From the NCBI GenBank assembly GCA_017416465.1, contig JAFQCK010000046.1:1-64000 (forward strand): 64,000 nt of DNA, written 5' to 3'. Made by a program: the position numbers and the translations under genes. This document shows, one piece after another, positions 16,297 to 26,500 of this stretch; position 1 is the first letter of the stretch, and each line of letters opens with the position of its first letter. This DNA comes from Lachnospiraceae bacterium. GTDB lineage: Bacteria > Bacillota > Clostridia > Lachnospirales > Lachnospiraceae. The notes beneath the pieces are model-generated. The model saw nothing but the letters and a program-made list of their open reading frames with translations. It did no database searches and was not told the origin of the DNA.

Positions 16297-17097
16297 TTAT
16301 TTTCCAATAATGATACTATCTGATAAGCCCCATTCTTCTGCAATCTTAGCAACTGTTCCATCTTCTGCCATTTCATTAAGAGTTTTCTGAACTTTATCTC
16401 TTAACTTTGTATTATCTTTAAAGAAACCAATACCATACTGTTCTGTAACAAATGCTTCATCAAGAATAATAAATTTATCTCCTCTTTGTTCAACCTGATA
16501 TTTTGCAACACCGATATCCATTGCAACAGCATCAACTGCACCTGCTTCAAGGTTCATAAATGCCTGATTGTAATCAGGTACTTCTTCAAGTTTACCAAAT
16601 GTAGCTGCTAAATCTTTTGCATCACCATTTAATGCCTCTAAAGCTGATGATGCAGCCTGAACGTCTACTGTTTTTCCTGCTAAATCTGCAAGTGTTGTAA
16701 TTCCCGAATCCTTTGCAACTACCATTACCTGACTGTTATCTACATAAGGCTCTGACCAAGCATATTTATCAAGTCTGTCCTCACTCATTGTAAATCCATT
16801 CCAAATACAGTCAATATTTCCTGATTCAAGCTCAAAATCCTTTGAATCCCAGTTAATAGGCTGTTTCACTAATCTCCAGTCATTTCTCTTACAAACTTCT
16901 GCTGCTAAATCAAGGTCAAATCCAACATATTCTCCCTTATCATCCATATATCCGTATGGCGGGAAGTTAGCATCAAATCCTACCACAAATTTATTATCTT
17001 CTTTCTTTCCACATGCACAAAGTCCTATTGCCAAAACCATAGCACCTACAAGTGCGATTTTCTTTAAAAAATTCTTTTTCATAACGTTTTTTACCAT
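16297..17097 (-). CDS. Amino acid ABC transporter substrate-binding lipoprotein
   Basis: 266 residues. A lipoprotein signal peptide ends at 'GLCAC' (Cys about residue 29), followed by the SBP_bac_3 pattern 'FVVGFDANFPPYGYMDDKGE', 'GFDLDLAAEVCKR' and 'CIWNGFTMSEDRLDKYAWSEPY', which identifies a cystine/His/Gln-type binding protein. First gene of the importer operon; the promoter should lie in 17100-17160. The start could be the ATG at 17097 or the one at 17082 (MKKNFLKK). Confidence 0.95.
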   Translation of the reverse strand: MVKNVMKKNFLKKIALVGAMVLAIGLCACGKKEDNKFVVGFDANFPPYGYMDDKGEYVGFDLDLAAEVCKRNDWRLVKQPINWDSKDFELESGNIDCIWNGFTMSEDRLDKYAWSEPYVDNSQVMVVAKDSGITTLADLAGKTVDVQAASSALEALNGDAKDLAATFGKLEEVPDYNQAFMNLEAGAVDAVAMDIGVAKYQVEQRGDKFIILDEAFVTEQYGIGFFKDNTKLRDKVQKTLNEMAEDGTVAKIAEEWGLSDSIIIGK

Positions 17098-17180
17098 ATC
17101 CCTTTCTTTTCTATATCGTTTTTATATTCTTAACAACTGTTTCATTTTATCACATTATCAAGTTAAAGTGATATCCTTTT

Positions 17181-17220
17181 AATATAAATTCCGAATTATA
17201 TTTTCGGAATTTATATTTTT
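17181..17220. terminator. Hairpin between SulP gene and ABC operon
   Basis: AATATAAATTCCGAA and TTCGGAATTTATATT face each other over a short AT loop with a T-run on the + side. It lies 27 bases after the SulP stop and probably ends the FNT-SulP transcript. Confidence 0.6.
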
Positions 17221-17246
17221 TACGTAACCAATTTATATATCGAGAT

Positions 17247-18917
17247 TTACTTTTTATCAGAAACAATCTCTTCTGCTCTTTCAATAGCTTCTTTAATATG
17301 CGGTTTAAAATTATCTTTACCAATCTTGTTATATAAGCCCTGCTTTTTAATTACTGACAACGGCTGCTCATTAACATGAGATAATATCAACCTAATATCA
17401 CTCTTTTCACACTGCTCATAAATATTTTCAAGTGTCTTAAATGCTGTCGAATCAAGTGCCGGAACACTTCTCATTCTAAGAATCATTACATTATTATCCT
17501 TCTTTGCTTCCGCAACTATATCAAGAAGTTTATTAGTTGCACCGAAGAATAATGGTCCTGATATCTCATATACAACAGTTTTATCAGGTAATTTTGTAAG
17601 ATTAATATTATCATTTTCAGTATTCACATCTTCTGAGTCATCATATTCAGTCCATTTTCTTACATCTGTTACATTAGCCATTCTGTTTAAGAAGAGCATT
17701 GCTGCCATTACCATACCAACTTCAATAGCTACAACCAAATCAAATATAATTGTAAGACCAAATGTTGTTACAAGTACTAATACATCACTCTTTGGTGCTT
17801 TAAGCATTGCAACAAATTCTCTCCAACCACACATATTATACGCAACAATTATAAGAACTGCTGCAAGCGTTGGCATTGGAATAAGTGCCGCTGTTGGCAT
17901 AAGCAATACCATAATAAGTGCTAATACAATGGCATGAACCATACCTGCTATCGGTGTACGTCCACCATTTTTAACGTTAGCTGCTGTTCTTGCAATGGCG
18001 CCTGTTGCAGGAATACCACCGAAAAGACCTGAACAAACATTTCCCACACCTTGTGCAACAAGTTCCATATTAGAACGATGTCTGCTTCCTACCATACTGT
18101 CAGAAACCACACAAGAAAGAAGCGACTCAATTGCTGCAAGGATTGCTATCGTAAATGCCGGTGAAATAAGTTCCTTTACCATCTTAAAAGTCACATCAGG
18201 TATCTCAGGTGTCGGAAACTTTGATGATAAAGTCCCATATACACTTCCAATTGTATTAACATCCATGTCCACAAATTTTACTATAAGGGTTGTAACCACA
18301 ATTGCTACTAAAGAGCCCGGAATCTTATCAGTTATATAATTCCATACAATCATTATTACCAATGCAATTCCACCAATAAGTAATGCTTCTTTATTAAATG
18401 TATCCCAATGGTCCACATATGATTTTATCTTAGGTAAAAATTCTGATGGAACATTTTCAATAGTTAATCCAAAAAAATCTTTTAACTGTTGTGTAAATAA
18501 AGTCACCGCAATACCTGCCGTAAACCCGACAGTAATCGTTCCCGGAATAAACTTAATCAAAGTTCCAAATCTGAATAATCCCATAATCACAAGTATTATA
18601 CCCGCCATAATTGTAGCAAGCACCAAACCGCTTGTTCCATATTGCTCTATAATACCAACAATAATTACAACAAACGCTGCCGTAGGTCCACCAATCTGAA
18701 CCCTGCTTCCTCCTAAGAAGGAGATAATAAATCCTGCAATAATTGCAGTATGAATACCTTTTTCAGGTGTTACTCCTGAAGCAATTGCAAGCGCAATTGA
18801 TAATGGAAGTGCAATAATTGCAACAATAATACCTGAGATGATATCCTTAATTAATTGTTGTCTCGTATAACCTTTTAACACCGAAAACAACTTTGGTTTA
18901 ATTCGTTCGTTATCCAT
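17247..18917 (-). CDS. SulP family anion permease with STAS domain
   Basis: 556 residues. The N-terminal half holds about ten to twelve hydrophobic helices with the SulP signature region 'ISGIIVAIIALPLSIALAIASGVTPEKG' near residues 26-53; the last 110 residues form a cytoplasmic STAS domain ('YEISGPLFFGATNKLLDI... ALDSTAF'). SulP proteins move sulfate, bicarbonate or other anions. GAGG precedes the ATG. It follows the FNT gene by 19 bases, so the two anion transporters are co-transcribed. Confidence 0.94.
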   Translation of the reverse strand: MDNERIKPKLFSVLKGYTRQQLIKDIISGIIVAIIALPLSIALAIASGVTPEKGIHTAIIAGFIISFLGGSRVQIGGPTAAFVVIIVGIIEQYGTSGLVLATIMAGIILVIMGLFRFGTLIKFIPGTITVGFTAGIAVTLFTQQLKDFFGLTIENVPSEFLPKIKSYVDHWDTFNKEALLIGGIALVIMIVWNYITDKIPGSLVAIVVTTLIVKFVDMDVNTIGSVYGTLSSKFPTPEIPDVTFKMVKELISPAFTIAILAAIESLLSCVVSDSMVGSRHRSNMELVAQGVGNVCSGLFGGIPATGAIARTAANVKNGGRTPIAGMVHAIVLALIMVLLMPTAALIPMPTLAAVLIIVAYNMCGWREFVAMLKAPKSDVLVLVTTFGLTIIFDLVVAIEVGMVMAAMLFLNRMANVTDVRKWTEYDDSEDVNTENDNINLTKLPDKTVVYEISGPLFFGATNKLLDIVAEAKKDNNVMILRMRSVPALDSTAFKTLENIYEQCEKSDIRLILSHVNEQPLSVIKKQGLYNKIGKDNFKPHIKEAIERAEEIVSDKK

Positions 18918-18936
18918 TCGTTATCCTCATTTCTCT

Positions 18937-19773
18937 TTAGATTGTTCCATCTAATTCTTTCTTATCTATAAAATAAATAATTAATCCAACGAATACCATA
19001 CCTCCAATAACATTACCAAGTGTAACCGGAATAATATTATTAGTAAAGAAGCTTCCCCAATTCAAGCTTTCAATCTGTTCTTTACTATATCCATATGTAC
19101 TTATTGCTTTATCTAAATACTCAGGATTTGATTTCGCATAAAGTCCTGCCGGAATATAGTACATATTTGCAATACAATGTTCAAAACCACTTACAACGAA
19201 TGCCATAATTGGGAAGAATACTGCAAACACTTTTCCAATAACATCTTTAGCTGCAGCTCCCATAAGTACTGCAACACACACAAAGAAGTTACATAAAATT
19301 CCTGAGAAAAAAGCACTTATAAACGGAAGATTTGCTTTTGTCATTGCCACATTTATCGTATATGCTCCCAAAAATCCATCTGAATAATTAAACTGTCCAC
19401 TTAAATATGTAAAGCCTGTTACGATAATTGCACCCGCAAAGTTTGACAAATACACTATGCAAAGAACCTTTATCATCTGAAGTACTTTGACCTTCTTATG
19501 AATAACACTCATAATCATAAGACAGTTACCCGTAAAAAGTTCTCCCGCAAAGAATATAATCATCATAAGACCTATAGGGAACACACAACCTCCCACAAAT
19601 CTTGCTATACCAACATTTGGTATCGTGTGCATTGCCACATTACTTGCCTGTGCACCGCTTGCAATAAACATTCCTGCAAGTACACCTAACATAGTAAGCT
19701 TCCATATAGGCATCTTCGTCTTCTTCTCTGCTGCAGCAATATTCCTTTCAATAATCTCCTTTGGTAAAATCAT
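18937..19773 (-). CDS. Formate/nitrite transporter family (FNT) channel
   Basis: 278 residues with six membrane helices. 'PVGLMMIIFFAGELFTGNCLM'-like segment (residues about 68-88) and 'SGFEHCIANMYYIPAGL' (about 198-214) are the two half-helix regions of FocA/NirC/HSC channels, including the conserved His. Start 19773 (MILPKEI) is chosen because AAAGGTGG lies 7 bases upstream. FNT channels carry formate, nitrite or hydrosulfide; the SulP partner gives no firm choice. Confidence 0.93.
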   Translation of the reverse strand: MILPKEIIERNIAAAEKKTKMPIWKLTMLGVLAGMFIASGAQASNVAMHTIPNVGIARFVGGCVFPIGLMMIIFFAGELFTGNCLMIMSVIHKKVKVLQMIKVLCIVYLSNFAGAIIVTGFTYLSGQFNYSDGFLGAYTINVAMTKANLPFISAFFSGILCNFFVCVAVLMGAAAKDVIGKVFAVFFPIMAFVVSGFEHCIANMYYIPAGLYAKSNPEYLDKAISTYGYSKEQIESLNWGSFFTNNIIPVTLGNVIGGMVFVGLIIYFIDKKELDGTI

Positions 19774-19899
19774 TCGGTTACCACCTTTCATTCTAAAATA
19801 TAGGTTAAATCAAATCATTTTCATACCACTTTGTAAACAATATATGTTTACAGAATAATCCTATAATAGTATAGATGTAATCAAAATAATTGTCAACGA

Positions 19900-19954
19900 A
19901 AAAAGACTATTTGAAACTTTCATGAAAAATTTTCATTATTCAAATAGTCTTTTT
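19900..19954. terminator. Bidirectional hairpin with GACTATTTG stem
   Basis: Perfect 16-base arms AAAAAGACTATTTGAA / TTCAAATAGTCTTTTT with T-runs on both sides. It ends the zinc-ribbon gene at 19983. The same GACTATTTG stem is used after the paralogue (20882-20963). Confidence 0.8.
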
Positions 19955-19982
19955 ATAAATACTTATGTATTAATATCTGATT

Positions 19983-20753
19983 TTAAAAACTAGTACCAAT
20001 TATTTTCCAAGCACCTTTATATTTTCCAATATATATCTCAATATCCAAAAATACAAGATTTTCTCTTTCTGTATCCAAATCTACTGCTGTCATTGTTATT
20101 GTTGCCCCACAGTATCTTAAATCTTTTACCTCATCCTCATCAACCATTACATCATACCAGTCTGAAGCTTTCCAAAATTCTTTCTTTTCTTTTACTGAGA
20201 CTTTTTCAATCTTACCTATTTCATAATCAAATTCTATCAAAGAATTTGGTTCATCAAATATTTCTAACTCTTCCTTAGTTTCTTCTCTCAGCTCAAAAAC
20301 TCTATCCTCATATTTACTAGAACATGCCCTACAATCAACCATCTTAATCTCATCCATTTTCTCTATAGCTTCTACATATTCTTCTACAATTTCTTTTGGA
20401 CTATTAATTACTATTATGCCAGCAGAAAATAAAAATGCTACTATAACAGCAATTAATGCAATCACTCCTGAAACAATTCCAATGATTAATGGTTTCTTTG
20501 ACTTTTTCTTCGTTCTCTTTATTCTTGCATTATTCGAGCTAAACATTTCCTGACTACTTAATGACTCTTGTTTGCTAACTCCAAAATCAGCTTGTGTCTG
20601 TTTTAAATTATCTATGTAGGATACTTCAATTTCTCCTATCTCACTTTCCTCTGCCTGTATATCTGTCTCTTTTATGGGTTGTACATTTCCACATGATACA
20701 CAAAATAATGCATCATTTTCCAAACTTGTTCCACACTTCTTACATATCTTCAT
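19983..20753 (-). CDS. Zinc-ribbon membrane protein, paralogue 1
   Basis: 256 residues. The N-terminal zinc ribbon 'MKICKKCGTSLENDALFCVSCG' has two CxxC pairs, followed by a low-complexity linker, a basic stretch and one membrane helix (about 89-112), then a C-terminal domain starting 'NSPKEIVEEYVEAIEKMD' which resembles DUF4878-like lumazine/NTF2-fold modules. It would sit in the membrane with the ribbon inside and the small domain outside. Its neighbour 20991-21752 is a paralogue of almost equal length; function unknown. Confidence 0.85.
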   Translation of the reverse strand: MKICKKCGTSLENDALFCVSCGNVQPIKETDIQAEESEIGEIEVSYIDNLKQTQADFGVSKQESLSSQEMFSSNNARIKRTKKKSKKPLIIGIVSGVIALIAVIVAFLFSAGIIVINSPKEIVEEYVEAIEKMDEIKMVDCRACSSKYEDRVFELREETKEELEIFDEPNSLIEFDYEIGKIEKVSVKEKKEFWKASDWYDVMVDEDEVKDLRYCGATITMTAVDLDTERENLVFLDIEIYIGKYKGAWKIIGTSF

Positions 20754-20881
20754 AATATTTACTCCTCTGTTCTTTTATATTTCTGATTCTAAAACATACT
20801 TACATCAATTAAGATTATTATATTTTTATTCATTGCTGATGTCAATTTTTATATTGCTTAACATATTATAATACAAACAAA

Positions 20882-20963
20882 AAAGACTATTTGTATTTCA
20901 AGTAATTCAAAAATCAAACAACATTGCTTGTCATCTTACTACTTTATTTTACAAATAGTCTTT
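20882..20963. terminator. Hairpin after zinc-ribbon paralogue 2
   Basis: AAAGACTATTTGTA (20882-20895) pairs with TACAAATAGTCTTT (20950-20963) over a 54-base loop, with T-rich sequence outside on the - side. The stem repeats that of the terminator at 19900-19954, consistent with duplication of gene plus terminator. Confidence 0.65.
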
Positions 20964-20990
20964 ATAAATATATTACTTCAATATACAGCT

Positions 20991-21752
20991 TTATTCATCA
21001 GCACCAATTATCTTCCAATCGCCTTTATATTTTCCAACATATAAAGTCATTTCAGTTTCTTCTTTCATACCCATTGCTGACATTTTTAATGTAACTTCAC
21101 AGATTCTTAAATCTTTTACATCTTTTTTATCAACCATTACTCCATAATCTTCAGCTTCTTCCCAAAACTCTTTCTTTTCTTTTGCAGAAGCCTTTTCAAT
21201 ATCGTCAATTTCATAGTCGATTTCTACTAAAGAAGCCATTGAACCCATTCCTTCTGCCTCTTCTTTAGCTTCTTCTTTCATCTCTTTAATTTCATCTTTG
21301 TATTCTTTTGAATATGCCATACAGTCAAGTGCAGCCACACCATCTAATTCCTTAACAGCTTCCATATATTCTTCAACAATGCCTTTAGGACTGTTGCTTC
21401 CTAATACACCGAATGCAAATAAAAGTACTACTACTACAACTGCAACTAAAGCAACTGCACCTGCACAAATACCAATAATCAATGGTGCTTTTGACTTTTT
21501 CTTTGGTGCTACAGGCATATTACCATATGAATTAAAGGCTTCCTGACCACCCATATCATATCCCATCTGCTGTGGCTGTGTATAAGCCTGATTAAATTCC
21601 TGTGGCTGTGCTGTCACATTCTCCTGTGGTTGTACATTTACACTTTCCTGTGGTTGTACGTTCACTGTTTCCTGTGATAAATTAGCTCCACATGAAGTAC
21701 AAAATACTGCATCATCATCTAAACTTGTTCCACAATTGTTACAAAATTTCAT
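20991..21752 (-). CDS. Zinc-ribbon membrane protein, paralogue 2
   Basis: 253 residues with the same plan as its neighbour: 'CNNCGTSLDDDAVFCTSCGANL' zinc ribbon, then a linker with a repeated 'ESVNVQPQE' unit (three near-copies, about 30-50), a membrane helix (about 93-116) and the 'NSPKGIVEEYMEAVKELDG' domain. The linker differs strongly from paralogue 1 while the terminal domain is conserved. RBS GGAGGAAG precedes the ATG. Confidence 0.85.
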   Translation of the reverse strand: MKFCNNCGTSLDDDAVFCTSCGANLSQETVNVQPQESVNVQPQENVTAQPQEFNQAYTQPQQMGYDMGGQEAFNSYGNMPVAPKKKSKAPLIIGICAGAVALVAVVVVVLLFAFGVLGSNSPKGIVEEYMEAVKELDGVAALDCMAYSKEYKDEIKEMKEEAKEEAEGMGSMASLVEIDYEIDDIEKASAKEKKEFWEEAEDYGVMVDKKDVKDLRICEVTLKMSAMGMKEETEMTLYVGKYKGDWKIIGADE

Positions 21753-21882
21753 AACTTCTTCCTCCGTTTCATTCTTCGCTTGTTTTTCTTTTCTTTAATA
21801 AAAGTATAATTTACAAATAATCTATTCCTTACAGAAATAAATTAAACCTAGTATAGTGTCATTTATTTTACTTGTCAATAAA

Positions 21883-23181
21883 CTAATTTCTAAATCTTAT
21901 AAAAAGTAGTCCACTCATAGCCATTAACGCAGGGTAGTATAAATATGGAAATATTTCAAAAGGCGTAATACCGGATATTGCCGAAGCTGATAAAATCTGA
22001 GTTCCATAAGGAAGAAGCCCTTGAATTGCTGATGTGAAAATATCCAAAATAGACGCTGAATTTTTAGGAGAGATTTTATACTCGTCACTTATTTCTTTTA
22101 CAACCGGGCCTGCCATTACAACTGCTACCGTATTATTTGCTGTACATATGTCAACCAATGCTGACACACCCGCAATTCCATACTCTGCCCCTTTTTTGCT
22201 TTTTATTCTTTTCTTTATTTTATTTAAAATAAATCTTATTCCTCCATTTTCTTTTATTAAAGCAACTATACACGCTATAATAATGGAAATTATGGTTATA
22301 TCATACATTCCCGTTACTCCGGAAATATTCCTTCCATTTATAGTTCCTCCACCAATAGCAATAAATATCTCACTAATTTTAATGTTATTTGTAATAACAC
22401 CGATTATCAAAGAAAAAACTGTCCCTGTAATTAGCACAATAAATACATTTAATCCTGTTAGTGCACCTAAAAATACCATAACATATGGAAGAACATTCAA
22501 AATATTGTAAGAAAGTTCTTCATTAATTACTGTTTCTGTATTCTTTGACATCAATAAAAAAATTACTCCTGTTAATATCGCTGCCGGTAACACTATCAAA
22601 AAATTTTCTTTAAATTTATCCTTAATCTCACAGCCTTGTGTTTTTACTGCTGCAATTGTTGTATCTGAAATCATTGATAAATTATCACCAAACATTGCAC
22701 CACATAAAACGGCTCCCATACATAACCCCATATTTACACCGGTCTTTTCTCCAATTTCCACTGCAATAGGCGATAAGGCTACAATCGTTCCCATTGAAGT
22801 TCCCATTGAAATCGATATAAAACAGCCTATAATAAACAAACCTACCACTATATATTTTGATGGTAATATGGATAATCCAAAATTAACCGTATTTTCCACA
22901 CCACCAGCCGCAGTTACTGCACCAGAAAAAGCACCGGCACATAAGAATATCAAACACATTGTAACAATATTTTCCTCACCGATTCCTCTTGCAATTATAT
23001 CTATCTTCTTTTCAAATGATAATTTCCTGTTCTGCATAAAAGCAACCAATAATGAAATTAAAAAAGCAACTACTACAGGCATATAATAAAAATCTTTAAA
23101 TCCTATTCCTACTCCAAGAAAAATAATCAAAAAAACAATAATTGGTAACAATACAAATCCATTTTCTTCCCTTTTTTTCAT
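21883..23181 (-). CDS. NhaC family Na+/H+ antiporter-like protein
   Basis: 432 residues, about eleven membrane helices. 'FISISMGTSMGTIVALSPIAVEIGEK' and 'GAVLCGAMFGDNLSMISDTTIAA' (around residues 145-200) are the conserved helices of NhaC/ArsB-type ion transporters. The start at 23181 (MKKREENG) is preceded by GGAGA; the frame extends upstream another 25 codons without a ribosome site. NhaC members exchange Na+ for H+ or carry malate/lactate. Single gene, transcribed away from DUF1846. Confidence 0.88.
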   Translation of the reverse strand: MKKREENGFVLLPIIVFLIIFLGVGIGFKDFYYMPVVVAFLISLLVAFMQNRKLSFEKKIDIIARGIGEENIVTMCLIFLCAGAFSGAVTAAGGVENTVNFGLSILPSKYIVVGLFIIGCFISISMGTSMGTIVALSPIAVEIGEKTGVNMGLCMGAVLCGAMFGDNLSMISDTTIAAVKTQGCEIKDKFKENFLIVLPAAILTGVIFLLMSKNTETVINEELSYNILNVLPYVMVFLGALTGLNVFIVLITGTVFSLIIGVITNNIKISEIFIAIGGGTINGRNISGVTGMYDITIISIIIACIVALIKENGGIRFILNKIKKRIKSKKGAEYGIAGVSALVDICTANNTVAVVMAGPVVKEISDEYKISPKNSASILDIFTSAIQGLLPYGTQILSASAISGITPFEIFPYLYYPALMAMSGLLFIRFRN

Positions 23182-23358
23182 TCTTTGTCTCCATTTAAAA
23201 CTAATATAAAAAATTTTCCAATGATAACAATTGCTAATTTTTCCCATAAATTTCATTTGTTAATTATTCTATTATGTGATACACTAATATTTATTATTTT
23301 ATTTTTTATATTTTTTATGTATTAGATATTAATTCAAAATAGAGAATGAGGTATTAGT

Positions 23359-24819
23359 ATGAAAATCGGATTTGATAATGAAAAATATTTAAAATTACAA
23401 TCAGAGCATATTAAGGAAAGAATAGAAAAATATGATAACAAGCTCTACCTTGAATTTGGCGGAAAGCTTTTTGATGACTTTCATGCAGCCAGAGTCCTTC
23501 CTGGTTTTGCTGCTGACAGCAAATTACAAATGTTAATTCAGTTAACAGACGTTGCAGAAATAGTTATGGTTGTAAGTGCTGATGATATTATTAAAAATAA
23601 AATACGTGCAGATTTGGGAATTACTTATGACAATGATGTAATACGTCTTATAGAGGAATTTCGTTCTTGCGGATTATATGTAGGTAGTGTAGTTCTTACC
23701 AAATATATAGACCACAGAAGTATAACCTTCTTCCAAAACAGACTTGAGAATATGGGACTTAAAGTTTACCACCATTATGTTATAGATGGGTATCCAACTA
23801 ATATTCCTCATATTATAAGCGAAGATGGCTTCGGTAAAAATGATTATATAGAAACTTCAAGACCTTTAGTTGTGGTTACTGCTCCGGGTCCCGGAAGTGG
23901 TAAGATGAGTACATGTCTTTCACAGCTTTACCACGAGCACAAGCATGGTGTACGTGCCGGATATGCTAAGTACGAGACCTTCCCTGTATGGAATCTCTCT
24001 CTTGACCACCCTGTTAACCTTGCTTACGAAGCTGCTACTGCTGATTTGAATGATATTAATATGATTGACCCTCATCATTTAAAAGCATATGGTGAAACTG
24101 CAGTTAATTATAACAGAGATGTTGAGATTTTCCCTGTTTTAAATGCAATGTTTATGAAGATTTATGGTGAGAGTCCTTATGCCTCACCAACTGATATGGG
24201 TGTAAACATGGCAGGTAATTGTATATTTGATGACAATGCCTGTCGAGATGCTTCCAAACAGGAAATTATCAGAAGATATTACCAGGCTATTAATGGTGTT
24301 GCTGATGGAACAAGAAATCAGGAAGAAGTCGGAAAAATAGAGTTATTAATGAGCAGGGAAAATATTACAAAAGAGGACAGACCTGTTGTAATTCCTGCAC
24401 TTGAGCGAGCTAATGCCACAGGTGCTCCTGCAGTTTCAATCGAATTAAGTGATGGTACAATTATAACCGGTAAAACAGGGGATTTATTAGGTTCAAGTTC
24501 TGCCGCATTACTTAATGCATTAAAATATTTAGCCGGAATAGAACATGAGAAGCAGATTATTTCACCAACAGCTATTGAACCTATTCAACAGTTAAAAACA
24601 CAGTATCTTGGAAGTAAAAATCCAAGACTTCATACAAACGAAGTATTAATTGCACTTTCTGCAACTGCTGCAAATAATGATGATGCTGCACTTGCTCTTA
24701 GCCAGTTATCAAAATTAAAAGGATGTCAGGTTCATTCAACAGTAATGCTTTCTGATGTTGATAAAAATATTTTCAAACGTTTAGATTGTGAACTTACATG
24801 TGAGGCAATTCGAGAATAA
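23359..24819 (+). CDS. DUF1846 family protein
   Basis: 486 residues, the usual full length of DUF1846. The opening 'KIGFDNEKYLKLQSEHIKER' and 'LYLEFGGKLFDDFHAARVLPGF' are diagnostic, and 'TAPGPGSGKMSTCLSQLYHEH' (about 173-193) is a P-loop-like element. The family is widespread in Firmicutes and Actinobacteria, with solved structures but no assigned reaction. GAGG lies 8 bases before the ATG. It stands alone and ends at the terminator 24885-24930. Confidence 0.95.
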   Translation: MKIGFDNEKYLKLQSEHIKERIEKYDNKLYLEFGGKLFDDFHAARVLPGFAADSKLQMLIQLTDVAEIVMVVSADDIIKNKIRADLGITYDNDVIRLIEEFRSCGLYVGSVVLTKYIDHRSITFFQNRLENMGLKVYHHYVIDGYPTNIPHIISEDGFGKNDYIETSRPLVVVTAPGPGSGKMSTCLSQLYHEHKHGVRAGYAKYETFPVWNLSLDHPVNLAYEAATADLNDINMIDPHHLKAYGETAVNYNRDVEIFPVLNAMFMKIYGESPYASPTDMGVNMAGNCIFDDNACRDASKQEIIRRYYQAINGVADGTRNQEEVGKIELLMSRENITKEDRPVVIPALERANATGAPAVSIELSDGTIITGKTGDLLGSSSAALLNALKYLAGIEHEKQIISPTAIEPIQQLKTQYLGSKNPRLHTNEVLIALSATAANNDDAALALSQLSKLKGCQVHSTVMLSDVDKNIFKRLDCELTCEAIRE

Positions 24820-24884
24820 ATTACCATTATTTAATAGTGTAAATTTTAATATTTAAACTCTTTGATAATAAAAGCTTTTCATAT

Positions 24885-24930
24885 AACAAAAAACTAGTTG
24901 CAGATAATTTATCACAACTAGTTTTTTGTT
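24885..24930. terminator. Bidirectional terminator
   Basis: Sixteen-base perfect arms AACAAAAAACTAGTTG / CAACTAGTTTTTTGTT with a 14-base loop, between the convergent DUF1846 (+) and ferritin-like (-) genes. Confidence 0.85.
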
Positions 24931-24989
24931 ATTACTATAAAATTACATATAGATTTAAAATATTTATCGCCTCTTAAATTTCTTTATTT

Positions 24990-26414
24990 TTAGTATCTCA
25001 TTCTGTAATTATTTTTCCCATAATCATTCATTCCACAATCATCTTTTTTATAATCATTTTTTTCGAAATAATTCTTTCCCATATTGTTCATATCTTTACA
25101 ACCACATTCCATATAACAATCCGCAGTTGTTCCCTTTATAGTTGCTGATATAGGAGTAGCCTCCGGAACTCTTGCAAGTGAAGTATTATCACATCTTCTG
25201 CTACGAAGAACTTCTAAAGGATTAGGAGCTACTTCATATCTGTAATCTATCCCTTTACTTCTAATATATTTTTCAATAGTCATATGGCTGGCAACACTGT
25301 TAATATCATGATTAACCAAATTCTGATACCAGAAGAAAGGATGGTCTTTTGGTAAACTGTGAAGCGGAACTACATCTTCAATATTCTGAGTATTTCCTGT
25401 TGTAGTCCTAATTATATCACGAACATATTCGATGTTTGGACCTAATTTTAACAGTTCCGGGAAATCTCCACACGGAATAACTTCCTGCCACTCTTTGTGT
25501 TCATATTTTTCCAACAATTCTTTTGCTTTATGAAGGTGCGCAATTTCCTGAATAAGACATTCTTCCCAAATTCTTTTTATTCTGCTATGACATTCCGTCA
25601 TCATACATGAATAGTACAAATAACACTCTGTATACTCATGCATTAATAAATCTTCAAGCCAAGTTGCCCTTGTATCTTTAAGGCTTTCATACTGAGTTAC
25701 ATGTTCTTCTTCAATCATACCAATTTCCTGATACAATCTTCTTCCTAAATCTGATTTACAATATAACGGTGCAACATTCATATAATAGTTCATAGTCTGC
25801 TGTTCTGCTGCAGTAATAATATTTACATGCAATTTAGTAATCATTTCATCAGTTTTATTATCAATATATCTGAAAATGCTGTCCTTAGGATAACGATGTT
25901 CAGAAATAGTTGGTCTTGCAGGCATTATTTCAGTATAGCCACCTACTAATTTTTCAGGACATATTCCATATTCATAATCCAACAGATTTGAGTATCTGTA
26001 TAAATGGTCAAAATCTTCTAACAAAGCAAAATCCAATGCATTTTTCACATTACAATTAGGTTCACATTGTGCCATTACTGCTGTCAAATCTACCGCTAAC
26101 TGTTCGTATGCAATTGTATGCTCAAGAATATTTTCATCCTTCGGTTTAAGACATGCTATTCTCTTTTGCTGCTGTTGTTCACTTCTTCTCACATATGCTA
26201 ACTCTCTTCTGAGTTCATTATCAGGACAGTGTCTTGAAAAATTCCTTGAAAACCACTGTGCCTCAAATTCAGTACCATTCATAAGGATAATTCTCGTTTT
26301 TGTATATGCATCTGTAGTTCTTTTATCATACGCATCAGGATACATTTGATTCCAATCCATATAAACCTTATCAAATGGTATTGGCTTTTCGTTAAAAGGA
26401 TTAAAACTATGCAT
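24990..26414 (-). CDS. Ferritin-like di-iron protein with repetitive tail
   Basis: 474 residues. The middle (about 200-300) shows helices with 'AAEQQTMNYYMN', 'IGMIEEEHVTQYESL' and 'CLIQEIAHLHKAKELL', the Glu and Glu-x-x-His ligands of a ferritin-like fold. The N-terminus is Gln/Arg rich. The last 40 residues are a Lys/Asn/Asp/Tyr-rich run with recurring 'KNDYKKDD/GMNDYGKNNY' units plus several Cys, typical of surface or spore-layer tails. RBS AAAGGAG. The biological role is unknown; coat or oxidative-stress functions are possible. Confidence 0.7.
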   Translation of the reverse strand: MHSFNPFNEKPIPFDKVYMDWNQMYPDAYDKRTTDAYTKTRIILMNGTEFEAQWFSRNFSRHCPDNELRRELAYVRRSEQQQQKRIACLKPKDENILEHTIAYEQLAVDLTAVMAQCEPNCNVKNALDFALLEDFDHLYRYSNLLDYEYGICPEKLVGGYTEIMPARPTISEHRYPKDSIFRYIDNKTDEMITKLHVNIITAAEQQTMNYYMNVAPLYCKSDLGRRLYQEIGMIEEEHVTQYESLKDTRATWLEDLLMHEYTECYLYYSCMMTECHSRIKRIWEECLIQEIAHLHKAKELLEKYEHKEWQEVIPCGDFPELLKLGPNIEYVRDIIRTTTGNTQNIEDVVPLHSLPKDHPFFWYQNLVNHDINSVASHMTIEKYIRSKGIDYRYEVAPNPLEVLRSRRCDNTSLARVPEATPISATIKGTTADCYMECGCKDMNNMGKNYFEKNDYKKDDCGMNDYGKNNYRMRY

Positions 26415-26500
26415 AAAAAATACTCCTTTATAATATTTTTAAGATATTTTTGTTCTCCTAAAATATATTATGCAAAAGAGTATTTTTTAGTCACTATTTT

